A stretch of 64,000 nucleotides of DNA from Symbiodinium natans (lineage: Eukaryota > Sar > Dinophyceae > Suessiales > Symbiodiniaceae), in NCBI GenBank assembly GCA_905221605.1, contig CAJNDS010002598.1, positions 1 through 64,000 of the forward strand, given 5' to 3'. A program made the position numbers and the translations under genes. This document shows positions 12,998-23,500 of the stretch, in pieces. How positions within the stretch are numbered: position 1 is the first letter of the stretch; each line of letters opens with the position of its first letter. Under the pieces are notes generated by a model that was not told where the DNA came from, searched no databases, and saw only the letters and a program-made list of their open reading frames with translations.

Positions 12998-13151
12998 GTG
13001 TGTGTGTGAGTGTGTGTGTGTGAGTGTGAGTGTGAGTGTGAGTGTGAGTGTGAGTGTGTGTGTGAGTGTGAGTGTGTCTGTGTCTGTGTCTGTGTCTGTG
13101 TCTGTGTCTGTGTCTGTGTCTGTGTCTGTGTCTGTGTCTGTGTCTGTGTCG
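12998..13151. repeat. TG-rich microsatellite
   Basis: A (TGTGAG)n tract passes into a (TGTGTC)n tract of about 12 units, flanked by TATATG repeats. The minus-strand frames of repeated Thr-Gln or His-Arg are products of the repeat. Confidence 0.9.
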
Positions 13152-13521
13152 TTTTTTTTCGTACATAGACATATACATGCACATACATACGTATGGATAT
13201 TCCTATGTATATATATATATATATGCACATGTACGTATCACATTTGAAGCCTAAAAAGCCTCCATATGCTATGCATGTAAATCTCGGATATGAAACCTTC
13301 ATATACCTCCATATGTCCTGCGAAAAGTTGTAAGGCCAAAGTGAATTCAACATTTGTAGTAGGGTTTGCATATGTCCTGCCCTGGACTGACAAGCATGTG
13401 TCTACCTACCTACCAACCAACCTAAGGAGGGTATCCTCAACACTTCCGTGACTCCGACAGCGGCAAGAAAAGAGCCGACCCAGTGGCCATAAGACTGAGG
13501 CTTTCGGGAGTTTTGGGGGGG

Positions 13522-13634
13522 CTTAGTCGCTGAGTTCATTGGCCTCCCACTAACAAAGTGTACACTTTTTTTCAAATCCATGGAGGGAATGGAGTATCCC
13601 CAAAAATGTAAAGTGTACTCATTCAGCTACTAAG
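13522..13634 (-). mobile_element. Introner/MITE family E, copy 1
   Basis: Runs from CTTAGTCGCTGAGTTCATTG to GTACTCATTCAGCTACTAAG. The copy at 46638-46741 matches when read on the other strand (CTTAGTTGCTGCGTTCAACA to GTACTCATTCAGCTACCCAG), including an internal GTATCCCCAAAA block. In its minus-strand orientation the element starts near GTAGCTGAATGAG and ends CTAAG, so it could splice as a GT-AG intron. Confidence 0.65.
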
Positions 13635-13639
13635 GGGGT

Positions 13640-14040
13640 GTGGTAGCACTTGTCTTCACCAGCCGAAGGTTGCATATGGCATGAGCCGCCTGGTTAAACC
13701 CCTAACTCTATCAAGCTTTGTGTGGTTTTTTTGTGAGACAGACGCCTGCTGCATGCTCAGCACTCTCGATCTGTGTTGAAGTCGCTGCTAATATTGCGCA
13801 CGCTGCTGCCCCCACCCTTTCCAAGGTGAAAGAACACTGCTCGCACCAAGCTGAATGTGGGACTAGGACCGAAGCGCACTGCTTGTACCACTGTACGGTC
13901 CCGCATGTGTCGCAGACGCCACCAGCCAGAAAGAATCCTGAAGATCCTACCTGACGCCCCGGCTTAGCGCTCAAGAAGCCCGTCCTTTCCTAGCAGCTTC
14001 CAATGCCATGCAACGGTCCCTGAAGAACTCGGAAGCACAC
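13640..14040. other. Non-repeat stretch without an assignable gene
   Basis: Frames are open on both strands (13718-13954 +, 13711-13974 -). Both are Cys-rich and neither is recognisable. About 60 bp of it loosely resembles 16395-16460. It is left unassigned. Confidence 0.3.
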
Positions 14041-14050
14041 TGCGCCGGCC

Positions 14051-15422
14051 TTGGGCGACCAGAGGCCAAAGCCCGGCGTCTTAACCGACTGGTTTTTTGG
14101 GAATGTGGGCTGTAGACGTGCTGCTCACCCCAGGAAGTTCATCGATGTGCACAGGCCGCAAAGGAGGCTTGCAGGAGCACGGTGGCTCTGCCCGAACCTT
14201 GTGATCTACAGCCGGCACTGGCCTGCGCAGCCGTGGAGCACCGCAGCCGAGGAGGGGTCGGGCTGATCCAAGGGTGCTGACCGCCAAGGTATAAGTATGA
14301 AAAATCAATGAAGTCCAAATACACAAACAAATATATATATATATATATATATACATATACATGTGTGTATATATATATATATACACTTAATACAGTAAGC
14401 AATAGTGTTGCTTCATCACGGCAGCAAGAATTAAGTGGCCATGATACGAAAAGTGTTTAGTACATAAGACAGCTTCACTAGCATGGCAGCTGGACTTTTT
14501 TGACTCCCTTTAAACAGAGCCACCCCCCAGGAAAGATGCTGCCAGCCCCGTGTGGCCCAGACTGGTGGGCCGCCTCTCGGCCATGCTTCAGGAGGACATG
14601 CTCCCTGCACGGGGTGCGGCCAACATCTTCTGGGCAAATGGTATCCAGAACGTTGTGGGAGGGCCATGAAAGTGAGGGACCCGAGACAGTGTGTCTCCGG
14701 AACAGTTCAGGCATACTTTCTGAGAAAGTGAGAGAGTGCGACGAGCTGCTGATGGAGTTGGCCGGCTATGTAGAAAGGCATGTTGGCACCATGAACCCGC
14801 AAGAGCTTTCCAGCTGCTTTGTGACCGGAGTCAAGGTCGGGAATGCATCTCCGGAAGTCCAACAGTTGTCAAAGAGTCTGTGAGCTGCAGTTCTTGAAAT
14901 TGCTGTGCCGCAGGTGCTGACAGCTGTGCCAGCCATCGCAGAGCGCATGCCGCACAGGCAGAGAACATGAGTCCTCATCATTTGTCGAACAGCCTGTGGG
15001 CACTTGCGAATTTGCATGATGCCGCGCCACAAGCGCTGACAGCTGTGCCAGCCATCGAAGAGCACATACCGCGCAGGGTGAAAAGCATGAAGCCCCAAGA
15101 GTTGTCAAGCAGTCTGTGGGCAGCTGCGAATCTGCAAGATGCAGCACCGCAAGTGCTGGCAGCCGTGCCGGCCATCGCAGAGCACATGCCGCACAAGGTA
15201 GAAGACATGAACCTGCAGGAGTTGCTGAGCAGCTTGTGGGCACTTGGGAACCTTCAAGATGCTGCACCACATGGGCTGACAGCTGTGTCAGCCATCGCAC
15301 ATGGGATTTCTATCAAGGTTTATCAGGGGCCATTCCCGCCGTTGACGAAGATCCTGAGCACGCGGTCTGTGGTGCTATCAGCTGACAGGTTGCTGGGGTG
15401 CTCCTCGGCCATACTTGTCTGA
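14051..15422 (+). pseudogene. Broken OPR-like repeat gene, copy 1
   Basis: This is a diverged copy of the gene at 21323-23816. The first block (14051-14284) matches the N-terminal exon of that gene but has lost one base in the run before GGGAATG, which brings in an early stop at the CTGTAG near 14113. The second block (about 14560-14660) matches the exon encoding LSAMLQEDMLPARGAANIF. The repeat exon starts at about 14735 and stops after EVQQLSKSL at 14881. It resumes at 14967 with only three NSLWA-type repeats, then a short unrelated tail. Loss of about nine repeats and the frameshift mark it as a pseudogene or gene fragment. Confidence 0.7.
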
Positions 15423-16050
15423 CGGCTGTCACAATCACCTTGCGCAGTACCTGAAGTCCGTCTTGGAAGCCTCTTCCTGATGGTTCCTGATGGAACGTCT
15501 CCACCTTCCTGCAGAAGTCTCGGGTTTGGCCATCATTGTGGGAAAAACTATAGCTCGTCAGAACACCCCCCCCCCCCCCAAGAGTGTACTGCGTGGGGTT
15601 CTTTGGTCTACTGTGGAATATTTACCTGAGCTATGCAAATGCCAGATACAACTCGCTGCAAGAGTTTTCAGGCCATTAGCCCGTTAACGACATGAAGGTT
15701 TCGACGAGCAGCCGGCTGATCGGAAGATTTGACCCAACAACAGCAGCAACAAGCGAGCTGCAGGAGACGATGCAGGACGACAGCAGCTGGCAGATTCTGC
15801 TTTCGCATCATGGAATTTTCGGAGCATGGGACACACCTCCGCATGCGCGACTGACTGTGCCGCATTCTTCTGGAAATCTTTTCTCGCAAATATCAGCTGA
15901 CGGTTTCCCTAGCCCCAGGATTGCTTCTCCAGCTGTCAGTGTTGAGATGAGGTTGCATCAGATGCGTTTCAAGGTTTTCGGGAGAACCATGTGGTTGCTC
16001 TTGGCCTCACGAAGAATCCCAGAACCCCACGGTGCCCTCACCCCCCCACA
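15423..16050 (+). other. Unassigned stretch downstream of the broken OPR copy
   Basis: A 128-codon + strand frame (15692-16078) runs from here into the CCCTAGA array; its sequence is not recognised. It may be a remnant 3' part of the OPR gene or intergenic DNA. Confidence 0.25.
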
Positions 16051-16238
16051 ACATGAAACCCTAGACCCTAGACCCTAGACCCTCGACCCTAGACCCTAGT
16101 AGACCCTAGACCCTAGACCCTAGACCCTAGACCCTAGACCCTAGACCCTCGACCCTAGACCCTAGTAGACCCTAGACCCTAGACCCTAGACCCTAGACCC
16201 TAGACCCTAGACCCTAGACCCTCGACCCTAGACCCTAG
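16051..16238. repeat. Variant heptamer array (CCCTAGA)n
   Basis: About 26 units of CCCTAGA, with CCCTCGA variants at regular places and two GTAGA insertions. The order of variants repeats after about 75 bp, so the array has a higher-order repeat. This differs from the CCCTAAA arrays elsewhere in the window. Confidence 0.9.
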
Positions 16239-16616
16239 TCCTTAGAGTATTGAAAAAACCGCCTGCTTGCCTGTTCCTGAAATATACAGTGGGATCTCGT
16301 CACACAAAGGACTTCAATCATGATCATTCGGACAGGCAGGCTTTGTACTCTGGCTTTTTGGTGCTTTCCCAACCGGTGCCGGCCCAGTGCCTCGTGCAGC
16401 TGTATTCAAGTCACCGCTGCTGATGCACATGACATGATGCTACTACTACCAAGCTGAATGACCTGGACTGCAGGCCACAGGTTGTACTACCCCACCCCAT
16501 GCTCGAAAGGCTTCCAGGTCCTCCCTGACACCTCCCTTCAGTTCCCTGAAGCTCCCTTCCACCCCAAGCCTGCTTTCTGAACAGCAACCCCGAAAACCGA
16601 AACCCCTTGGTGCAAG

Positions 16617-16735
16617 CCCTAAACCCTAAACCCTAAACCCTAAACCCTAAACCCTAAACCCTAAACCCTAAACCCTAAACCCGAAACCCGAAAACCCCAA
16701 ACCCTAAACCCTAAACCCTCAACCCTAAACACCCC
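16617..16735. repeat. CCCTAAA array
   Basis: About 16 units of CCCTAAA with CCCGAAA and CCCTCAA variants. It ends shortly before the candidate first exon at 16752. Confidence 0.9.
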
Positions 16736-16751
16736 TTGGATCCCTGGTGTC

Positions 16752-16829
16752 ATGGCTGCCCCTCTCCTGAGCCGATGCCTGCGCCATGCCACCAGGCACC
16801 ATGGGGACCTGGGGAAGACTGTTAGGGCT
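16752..16829 (+). CDS. Candidate first exon, targeting-like N-terminus
   Basis: ATG opens a frame giving MAAPLLSRCLRHATRHHGDL, rich in Arg, Ala, Leu and His with no acid in its first 17 residues, like a mitochondrial targeting peptide. The frame ends where GTTAGGGCTTAGGG begins, which would give a GT 5' splice site. A CCCTAAA array precedes it and a TTTAGGG array follows, the pattern seen around firmer exons. It could belong to the moaC gene whose first recognised exon is 3.7 kb downstream, or to another gene. The product is not recognised. Confidence 0.35.
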
Positions 16830-17108
16830 TAGGGTTTAGGGTTTAGGGCTTAGGGTTAGGGCTTAGGGTTTAGGGTTTCGGGTTTCGGGTTTAGGGCCTA
16901 GGGTTTAGATGAACTTTGGCACGCAGGACAAGGCTTCGAGAAGCCCCCAAAGAGCCCATGCATCCTGCAAGAGCATGTTCTTGGGTGTAAAAGTCCCCTC
17001 CCCCTGGCCCCCTTATACTCGTAGAAAAAGGTTTCCCCCCACTATACTCTATAATGGCATCACCCTAAACCCGAAACCCTAAACCCTGAACCCTAAACCC
17101 TTAACCCT

Positions 17109-17177
17109 AATGGTCCCGAAGATGTGCTACAGTGCAGACGAGCTCAGTTGCTCAGACTCAGAGATAGCGCCGAGTAA
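17109..17177 (+). CDS. Candidate exon, unrecognised
   Basis: A frame starting ATGGTCCCGAAGATGTGC encodes MVPKMCYSADELSCSDSEIA, a mixed composition unlike the surrounding repeats. Heptamers lie on both sides. No domain is recognised and the boundaries are uncertain. Confidence 0.25.
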   Translation, partial: NGPEDVLQCRRAQLLRLRDSAE

Positions 17178-17179
17178 AC

Positions 17180-18070
17180 CCTTAACCCTAAACATCAGGA
17201 ATGACCTGTGCGAAAACGGCAGGATGGCTTCCATGTCAGGGTAGCTGTAGGGCGAGTTGTTTTTGCTTCTTGCCCTTTGCTTGCTGCTTTGACTGTCTCC
17301 TACTGCCTTTCATCGCCTTTTGGCCTCTTGCTTTTCATCCTTCTCGCTTTTCATCCTTGTTGCTTTTGCGCTTCTTTTTGCTCGTCTCTTCTTGCCTTCC
17401 ACCTCTTGCTTCTGCTTTTGGCTTTCCTTGCACTCCCTTGGTCTTGCCTTTGCTTTCCACATTGTGCTTGTCTCGTATCGTCGCGTATCGCCTTAAACTC
17501 TTGCTTTCCCGCTTCTTGCATTGCCTTTTTCCCCAAGCAGTCTACTGTTGGGGTTCTAAATTCATTTAATCAAGGATTGCCGACATTCTGAGGACTGTTG
17601 CCGGGTTCCTGGGCTCCTTGTCGCCCTTTGTCTCCCTTTGTCTCCCTTTGTCTCTCTTTGTCTCCCTTTGTCTCCCTTTATGTGGGTGGCTTTGCCGGGT
17701 TGCTGTGCTCCTCGCCTCCCTTTGTCTCCCTTTGTCTCCCGTCGTCTACACTGTTTCTTTTGACGTGCCTTTGACTGTTTGGGGTCTTGCGTGGTGTAGT
17801 GTTGCTTTCCCTGTTGTCTCTTGCGCGTTTTTCCTTTGCCCCAAATTCATGCTGGACCTTTACGAATGGAATAGCTGGAAAGAATGAACGAAAAGAAGAC
17901 GTGCGGCACTGAACAGAAGCCCGGAAAGAACGACAGTAAGAACTAAGCAACAAGGAACGAGCGCTACAGAATGAAAGAGTGACGGAATGAACGAAAGAAA
18001 TACAGACACATGAAAGGAATCAGTGGGGTGGGCAAACCATGAGACACTCGACGGGATTCTCCGCGGGCTT
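17180..18070. repeat. Pyrimidine-rich stretch with 12-bp CTCCCTTTGTCT repeats
   Basis: 17624-17735 holds about nine copies of CTCCCTTTGTCT in two blocks. The stretch before it (17260-17530) is CTTTTGC/CTTGC-rich, and the stretch after (17880-18010) is GAATGAACGAAAG-rich. Open frames here (17201-17569, 17208-17591) are Leu/Phe/Cys runs from the composition. Confidence 0.7.
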
Positions 18071-18086
18071 CTCTGGGTGTGGGCAC

Positions 18087-18378
18087 ACCAGGGATACTAA
18101 CCCTAAACCCTAAACCCTAAACCCTAAATCCTAAACCCTAAGCCCTAAACCCTGAACCGCGGGCTTTGTGCTCAGCGGGACCCTCTGCGGGCTTCTCTGG
18201 GCACTTGCCAGGAGCATGGTGAACTTTGCTTCTCATGTTTTTTTGAATCCTCAGACCTTTTTAGGACATGTTTCCGTGCTTCTCCCTAAACCCTAAACCC
18301 TAAACCCTAAACCCTAAACCCTAAACCCTAAACCCTAAACCCTAAACCCTAAACCCTAAACCCTAAACCCTAAACCCT
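18087..18378. repeat. CCCTAAA arrays
   Basis: Two runs (18087-18150 and 18285-18378), separated by GC-rich single-copy sequence with a repeated GCGGGCTTCTCTGGG block. The second run has 13 near-perfect units. Confidence 0.9.
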
Positions 18379-18467
18379 CCTTTGGTGCCACTTCCTCTTG
18401 AAAGCAGGCCTTGCGCCGGGCACCTCCTTGGCAGAGCTCAGGCGAGAAGTTTGGGTGTGATGAATAG

Positions 18468-18553
18468 GGTTTAGGGTTTAGGGTTTAGGGTTTGGGGTTG
18501 AGGGTTTAGGGTTTAGGGTTGAGGGTTTAGGGTTTGGGGTTTAGGGTTCAGGG
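18468..18553. repeat. TTTAGGG array
   Basis: About 12 units on the + strand with TTGAGGG and TTTGGGG variants, ending directly at a family C MITE. Confidence 0.9.
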
Positions 18554-18765
18554 TTGGGATGTTCCCCCTAAAACGAACAGTCCTGCATGAGTGGTTGTCA
18601 AATTATTGTCCCTTTTTGGACCCCTATTATAATACGGCACCTAGTATTTGGGGTACGCCAAAAGGGATCATGATTTTGACAACCACCCACGTAGGGATGA
18701 TAGTACCTCCGATTATACTCCCTATTCAGGACTGTTAGCAATTAGTATAAGGGGGAACATCCCAA
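18554..18765. mobile_element. MITE family C, copy 1, carrying a nested element
   Basis: Terminal inverted repeat TTGGGATGTTCCCCCT against GGGGGAACATCCCAA, with inner complementary blocks AACAGTCCT and AGGACTGTTAG. Three other copies (44077, 53724, 56745) are 62-104 bp long. This one is 212 bp because another element (18591-18686) sits in the middle. Confidence 0.8.
18591..18686. mobile_element. MITE family D nested in family C
   Basis: Runs from GTGGTTGTCAAATTATTGTC to GATTTTGACAACCAC, with terminal inverted repeats GTGGTTGTCAAAAT. The complement of its TTGTCCCTTTTTGGACCCCT block is recognisable in intron 5 of the chitinase-like gene (about 49693-49753), so the same family has supplied an intron. 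Confidence 0.7.
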
Positions 18766-19162
18766 GTGATGAAGGTTGAGGGTTTAGGGCCCTCGTTCGG
18801 TGGTTAAGAAATGGTTAGTGGTGATGATAGTGGTGACGAAGGCTGGGGGGTTCAGGGCTCACGCCTGCTGAAAACGACGTGCAAAAAAGCATGTTGAAAA
18901 AGGTCTGACTAAGGTTGAGTGGGCTGCGGCTTTGATTTGGGTCGGGGGAGACGACCTGAAGTGCTTCCTGGCTCAAAACCCAACTTTTCAACTTTTTGGC
19001 TTCTTATAAGGTAGTTTATTCTGAAAGTTTCAACTTTTATTTCCTTGGGTTTTGGGCCAGTAAGAGTGTAGAGGAAGCAGTTTAGGGCACAGAATTGTTC
19101 CACAGCCCCCGACCCCGAACCCTAAACCCCGTAGGGTTCGGAATTGGGATTCGGGGGTTTAA

Positions 19163-19330
19163 AGAGGGACCCCTAGAAGGGACCTTAATCTTAATCCCCG
19201 ACATATTTAATATGGCCCCGACATACCTAAGTAGCCCCTAAAAAACCTCTGAGGTCCCTACTTGAGTCCCTCGAGGGGTTCGAAAGGGGGTGGAAGGGGC
19301 CCATATTCCCTCATCGGGGCTTGCTAAGGC
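19163..19330. mobile_element. Possible degenerate palindromic element
   Basis: Carries GAGGGACCCCTAGAAGGGAC and ACATACCTAAGTAGCCCC. Related blocks, partly on the other strand, occur at 55520-55690. An older MITE family seems likely but the ends are not clear. Confidence 0.35.
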
Positions 19331-19457
19331 TCATTTGGGATTACTAGACCCTTTCACTGTCCACCCCCCTTCCTTTCACCCCTTTGTTCCTTATGAACTG
19401 TCCAGGGTTTGAGGTTGTTTTCTGGCTCAGAGCTTAAGAGCACGATAAATTCACTAG

Positions 19458-19551
19458 GTAGGCCCTTGGGACATTTTGTATTTTCCCTTATTTGGGTTTA
19501 AGAGCATCATATTCAGGAATATTTTTCAGAGGGTTTTAGGGGCCATCCTAG
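19458..19551 (+). mobile_element. Introner/MITE family B, copy 1
   Basis: Runs from GTAGGCCCTTGGGACATTTT to AGGGGCCATCCTAG. It shares TTTCCCTTATTTGGGTTTAA and GGAATATTTTTCAGAGGGTT with intron 10 of the chitinase-like gene (51010-51114), and more loosely with 56910-57002. Confidence 0.75.
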
Positions 19552-19640
19552 TTCAAGGTTTGAAAGCTGAAAAACCAACCCTAAACCCTAAACCCTAAAC
19601 CCTAAACCCTCAACCCTCAACCCTCAACCCTAAACCCTAG

Positions 19641-19738
19641 CTGCCCTTGGCGAGGTTCCCATCCGACGCTTTGCCGTTCCGCCCTTGGAAGGGGTGTGGC
19701 ATGGACTTGGGGGCCTGCGGGCGCAGCTTAAGGGCTCG
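19641..19738 (+). CDS. Candidate internal exon, unrecognised
   Basis: Bounded by CCCTAG on the left and GTTTAGGG on the right, so the heptamer arrays on each side would supply AG and GT. The open frame encodes ALGEVPIRRFAVPPLEGVWH followed by a Gly/Leu-rich segment, with normal protein composition. It lies 0.9 kb upstream of the first recognised moaC exon, on the same strand. It could be an N-terminal extension of moaC or part of another gene. Confidence 0.4.
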
Positions 19739-20045
19739 GTTTAGGGTTTAGGGTTTAGGGTTTAGGGTTGAGGGTTGAGGGTTGAGGGTTTAGGGTTTAG
19801 GGGACCCCTACATTCTTGGTTCTCTGCTTGGCCCGCTCATAGGAAGTGTCCATCGGAGTTCCCTAAACCACAGTACCCCGTCTTTTAATCCCTACTGTAT
19901 CAAGGACTGCTAGCAGGACGCGGAGCTTCCCAACCTCAACCCCGAAACCCTATGTAAACGCTAAACCCTGCGATTTTTGTTGTAACCCAAAACCCTAAAC
20001 CCTAAACCCTAAACCCTAAACCCTAAACCCTAAACCCTAAACCAT
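19739..20045. repeat. TTTAGGG array then CCCTAAA array
   Basis: TTTAGGG with TTGAGGG variants fills 19739-19802, then about 185 bp of single-copy sequence, then CCCTAAA at 19988-20045. This is an inverted pair spanning one putative intron. Confidence 0.85.
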
Positions 20046-20472
20046 CTAAAACATCAGCCCCGAGGATGCCAGTGACTTCTTCTTTCCCTTGGGGGCAGGA
20101 AACGGGGTTTCGATTCGTTCGGTTCGGCTGCTCCGTTTCGGTTTTTTTCTCGCCCTAAAACCGGAGTGTTTTTTGTTGTGCGTGGCGGTTCGGAGGGGCG
20201 TGTTGCACTGATCCCCCTATACCCCATACCCTATGCTGCCAAAGTCGCCGAGCATTCATGGTGACAAGTATTCGCACTTCTGCTCACCGACGTTTGCCTA
20301 GAATGATTTGGGGGCTTCCGGCTGCTTTGTCGTTTTCGTTTAAGCTACAGAAGACTATCGCACCACGCCATCTTGACTCCAGAGCCGCGTTCCCTTGCCC
20401 GGGTTCCAGGCTGGAACGCCCCAACCCGAAACCAGTGCCTGTCGCTGAGGCCCTCTGAGGCCTCGAAGTGGG

Positions 20473-20560
20473 TTGGGTTTAGGGTTTAGGGTTTAGGGTT
20501 TAGGGTTTAGGGTTTAGGGTTTAGGGTTTAGGGTTTAGGGTTTAGGGTTTAGGGTTTAGG
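20473..20560. repeat. TTTAGGG array directly before moaC exon 1
   Basis: Twelve perfect or near-perfect units on the + strand. The last unit ends TTTAG, which is the likely 3' splice site for the exon that begins at 20560. Confidence 0.85.
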
Positions 20561-23500
20561 TCATCCTGCCCTGGAAGTTCACGGAAGCATTCTCATGCGC
20601 TGTCATGCGAGCACGTTGCCGAGGCAGAGACGTTGAGTCCGCAGATGGTCGACGTTGGCAAGAAGGCGGCCTTCAGAAATGCGCCCAAGACCTTGCACTT
20701 GCACTTCGCGGCTCTTTGCGGGCCTTTGACGAAGAATCAAAAGCGCGTAAGCCCAACATCTTCAAAGTTGAGTATGCACGAAGTCCCTCCCTCCCTCCCT
20801 CCCTCTCACCCTAAACCCTAAACCCTAATCCCTAAACCCTAAACCCTAAATCTCTCTTCCGCCAGGCGCCGACTCGCCGGGTGGTCTGAAGCTGAGCGTA
20901 ACAAGGCTGCCGCAGAGTATCATGTAATCAACTCACTAAGAGTATGTACCAGATAGAATAACATAAGATTGAACAGACAGTATGTAATTCATAACACATT
21001 ACTGGCACCTTGGCGCAGTGTCCCCGGATGTCTTCGCAAGGAAGGCTCATGATCGATGGAGTAGCCTCATGCAAACTTGAAGGCTTTCCAACAAGTTGGG
21101 GGTGTCCTTTTTGAGGGGCTCCTTATCGCGGCACATCTAGGGCACGCTGGAAATGTGGGTGTGGTGCGATGCTGCCTTTTGATGTTTGAAGTATGTCTTC
21201 ACACACGATTTTACCAAAGCCAGGCACTTGAGCAATAGAACGACCACATGGAACGGCAACAGCATACAGCTACTTAGAGCTTCAACCTTTGTGGAGAGTC
21301 AGCGGTTTTCCGCGCTTTTGCCATGCAACGACCAGAGGCCAAAGCCCGGCGGCATAACCGACTGGTCATTTTGGGAATGTGGGCTGTAGCCTTGCTGCTC
21401 ACCTCGAGAAGCTCATCGATGTGCGTAGGCCGCATAGGAGGGCAGGAGCATGGCAGCTCTGGCCGAACCTTGCGATCCAGCACTGGCCCGCGCAGGCGCG
21501 GAGCACCAAAGCCGATGAGGGGTCGGGCTGATCCAAGGGTGCTGACCGCCAAGATCTCGAGGGCGGAATCTGCCGCAGCTCTCCTTGATCTTGTGGACAA
21601 GGAGGTGGACGACAGCTTGAATGAGTTCCACTTGTCAGCAGCATTTAGCCGGCTGGCCAAGTTCAGCCAAAGGCGGCAGCTAAGCCCGAAACTGGGTTGC
21701 TGTTAAACGGAAGGAGATTCGATTGGCTTCCCACAAACATGCTTAAACTGGCTTACCATAAAAATGGGCATACAAGTATAAGCATAATAATTAAGTGGGC
21801 AGAATACGAAATCTGTTTAGTACAGAAGACAGCTTCACTATCATGGCGGCTGGACTTTTTCAAAGCAGAGCCACCCCCCCAGGAAAGATGCTGCCAGCCC
21901 TGTTTGGCCCAGACTGGTGGGCCGCCTCTCGGCCATGCTTCAGGAGGACATGCTCCCTGCACGGGGTGCGGCCAACATCTTCTGGGCGAATGGTCTCCAG
22001 AAATTTCTTGAACACGACATTTTTGTTTAGTCTAAAGTTGGTTCTACTGTAGGAAGGCGATGAAGGTGACAGGCCTTTGCAAGTGGCTCTCCCGAACAGT
22101 TAAGGTATACTTTCTGAGAAAGTGAGAGAGTGCGACGAGGAGCTGCTGATGGAGTTGGCCGGCTATGTAGAAAGTCGTGCGGACACCATGAACCCGCAAG
22201 AGCTGTCCAACTGCTTTGTGACTGGAGTGAAGGTCGGGAATGCATCTCCGGAAGTGCATTCTGCAATGAAAGCCATTGCAGAGTGCCTGAGGCACAAGGT
22301 GCAAGGGATGGAGCCCCAAGAGTTGTCAAACAGTCTGTGGGCAGCTGCAAAACTTCAGCATTCGGTGCCGCAGGTGCTGACAGCTGTGCCAGCCATCGCA
22401 GGGCGCCTCCCGTGCAAGGTAGAAGACATGATTCCTCAACATTTATCAAACAGCCTCTGGGCCGCTGCAAAGTTGCAAGATGCCGTGCCGCAAGTGCTGA
22501 CAGCCGTGGCAGCCATCGCAGGGCGCATACCACACAAGGTAGAAGGCATGAACCCCCAGGAGTTGTCAAACAGCTTATGGGCGGCTGCGAATCTTCAAGA
22601 TGCTGCATCACAAGTGCTGGCAGCCGTGCCAGCCATCGCAGAGCACATGCCGCGCAAGGTAGAAAGTATGAGTCCGCAGCATTTGTCGAACAGCCTGTGG
22701 GCACTTGCGAATTTGCACGATGCCGCACCGCAAGTGCTGACAGCCGTGTCAGCCATCGCAGAGGGCATACCGCGCAAGGTAAAAAGCATGAAGCCCCAAG
22801 AATTGTCAAACAGTCTGTGGGCAGCTGCGAATCTTCAAGATGCAGCACCACAAGTGCTGGCAGCCGTGCCAGCCATCGCAGAGCACATGCCGCGCAAGGT
22901 AGAAAGTATGAGTCCTCAGCATTTGTCGAACAGCTTGTGGGCACTTGCGAATTTGCACGATGCCGCACCACAAGTGCTGACGGCTGTGCCAGCCATTGCA
23001 CATGGCATGACTAAGAAGGTAAAAGGCATGATCCCTCAACAATTGTCGAACAGCCTGTGGGCAGCCGCGAAGTTGCAAAATGCCGCACCACAAGTGCTGA
23101 CAGCAGTGCCAGCCATTGCAGAGCACGTGCCGCACAAGGCGAGGGACTTCAATCCCCAGGATTTGTCCAACAGTTTGTGGGCAGCTGCGAAGTTGCAAGA
23201 TGCTGCGCCACAAGTTCTGAGAGCCGTGCCAGCCATTGCAGAGTGTGTGGCGGAGCAGGCGAGGCACCTCAGTTCTCAGCATCTGTCAAACTGTTTGTGG
23301 GCAGCTGCGAATCTACAAGATACTGCACCGCAGGTACTGACAGCTGTGCCAGCCATCGCAGAGCATGTGCCTCACAAGGTGACGGAATTCGCCCCCCAAG
23401 GATTGGCGAACAGCCTGTGGGCAGTTGCGAACCTTCAAGATACTGCGCCGCAAGTGCTGACAGCCGTGCCAGCCATCGCAGAGCGCATGCCGCGCAAGGT

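Noticed and set aside
12862-13371. Thr/Gln- and His/Arg-repeat proteins
   Set aside because: Translation of a TG microsatellite on either strand.
17201-17591. Leu/Phe/Cys-rich membrane-like protein
   Set aside because: Pyrimidine-rich repeats give hydrophobic residues in two + frames; no signal or family features.
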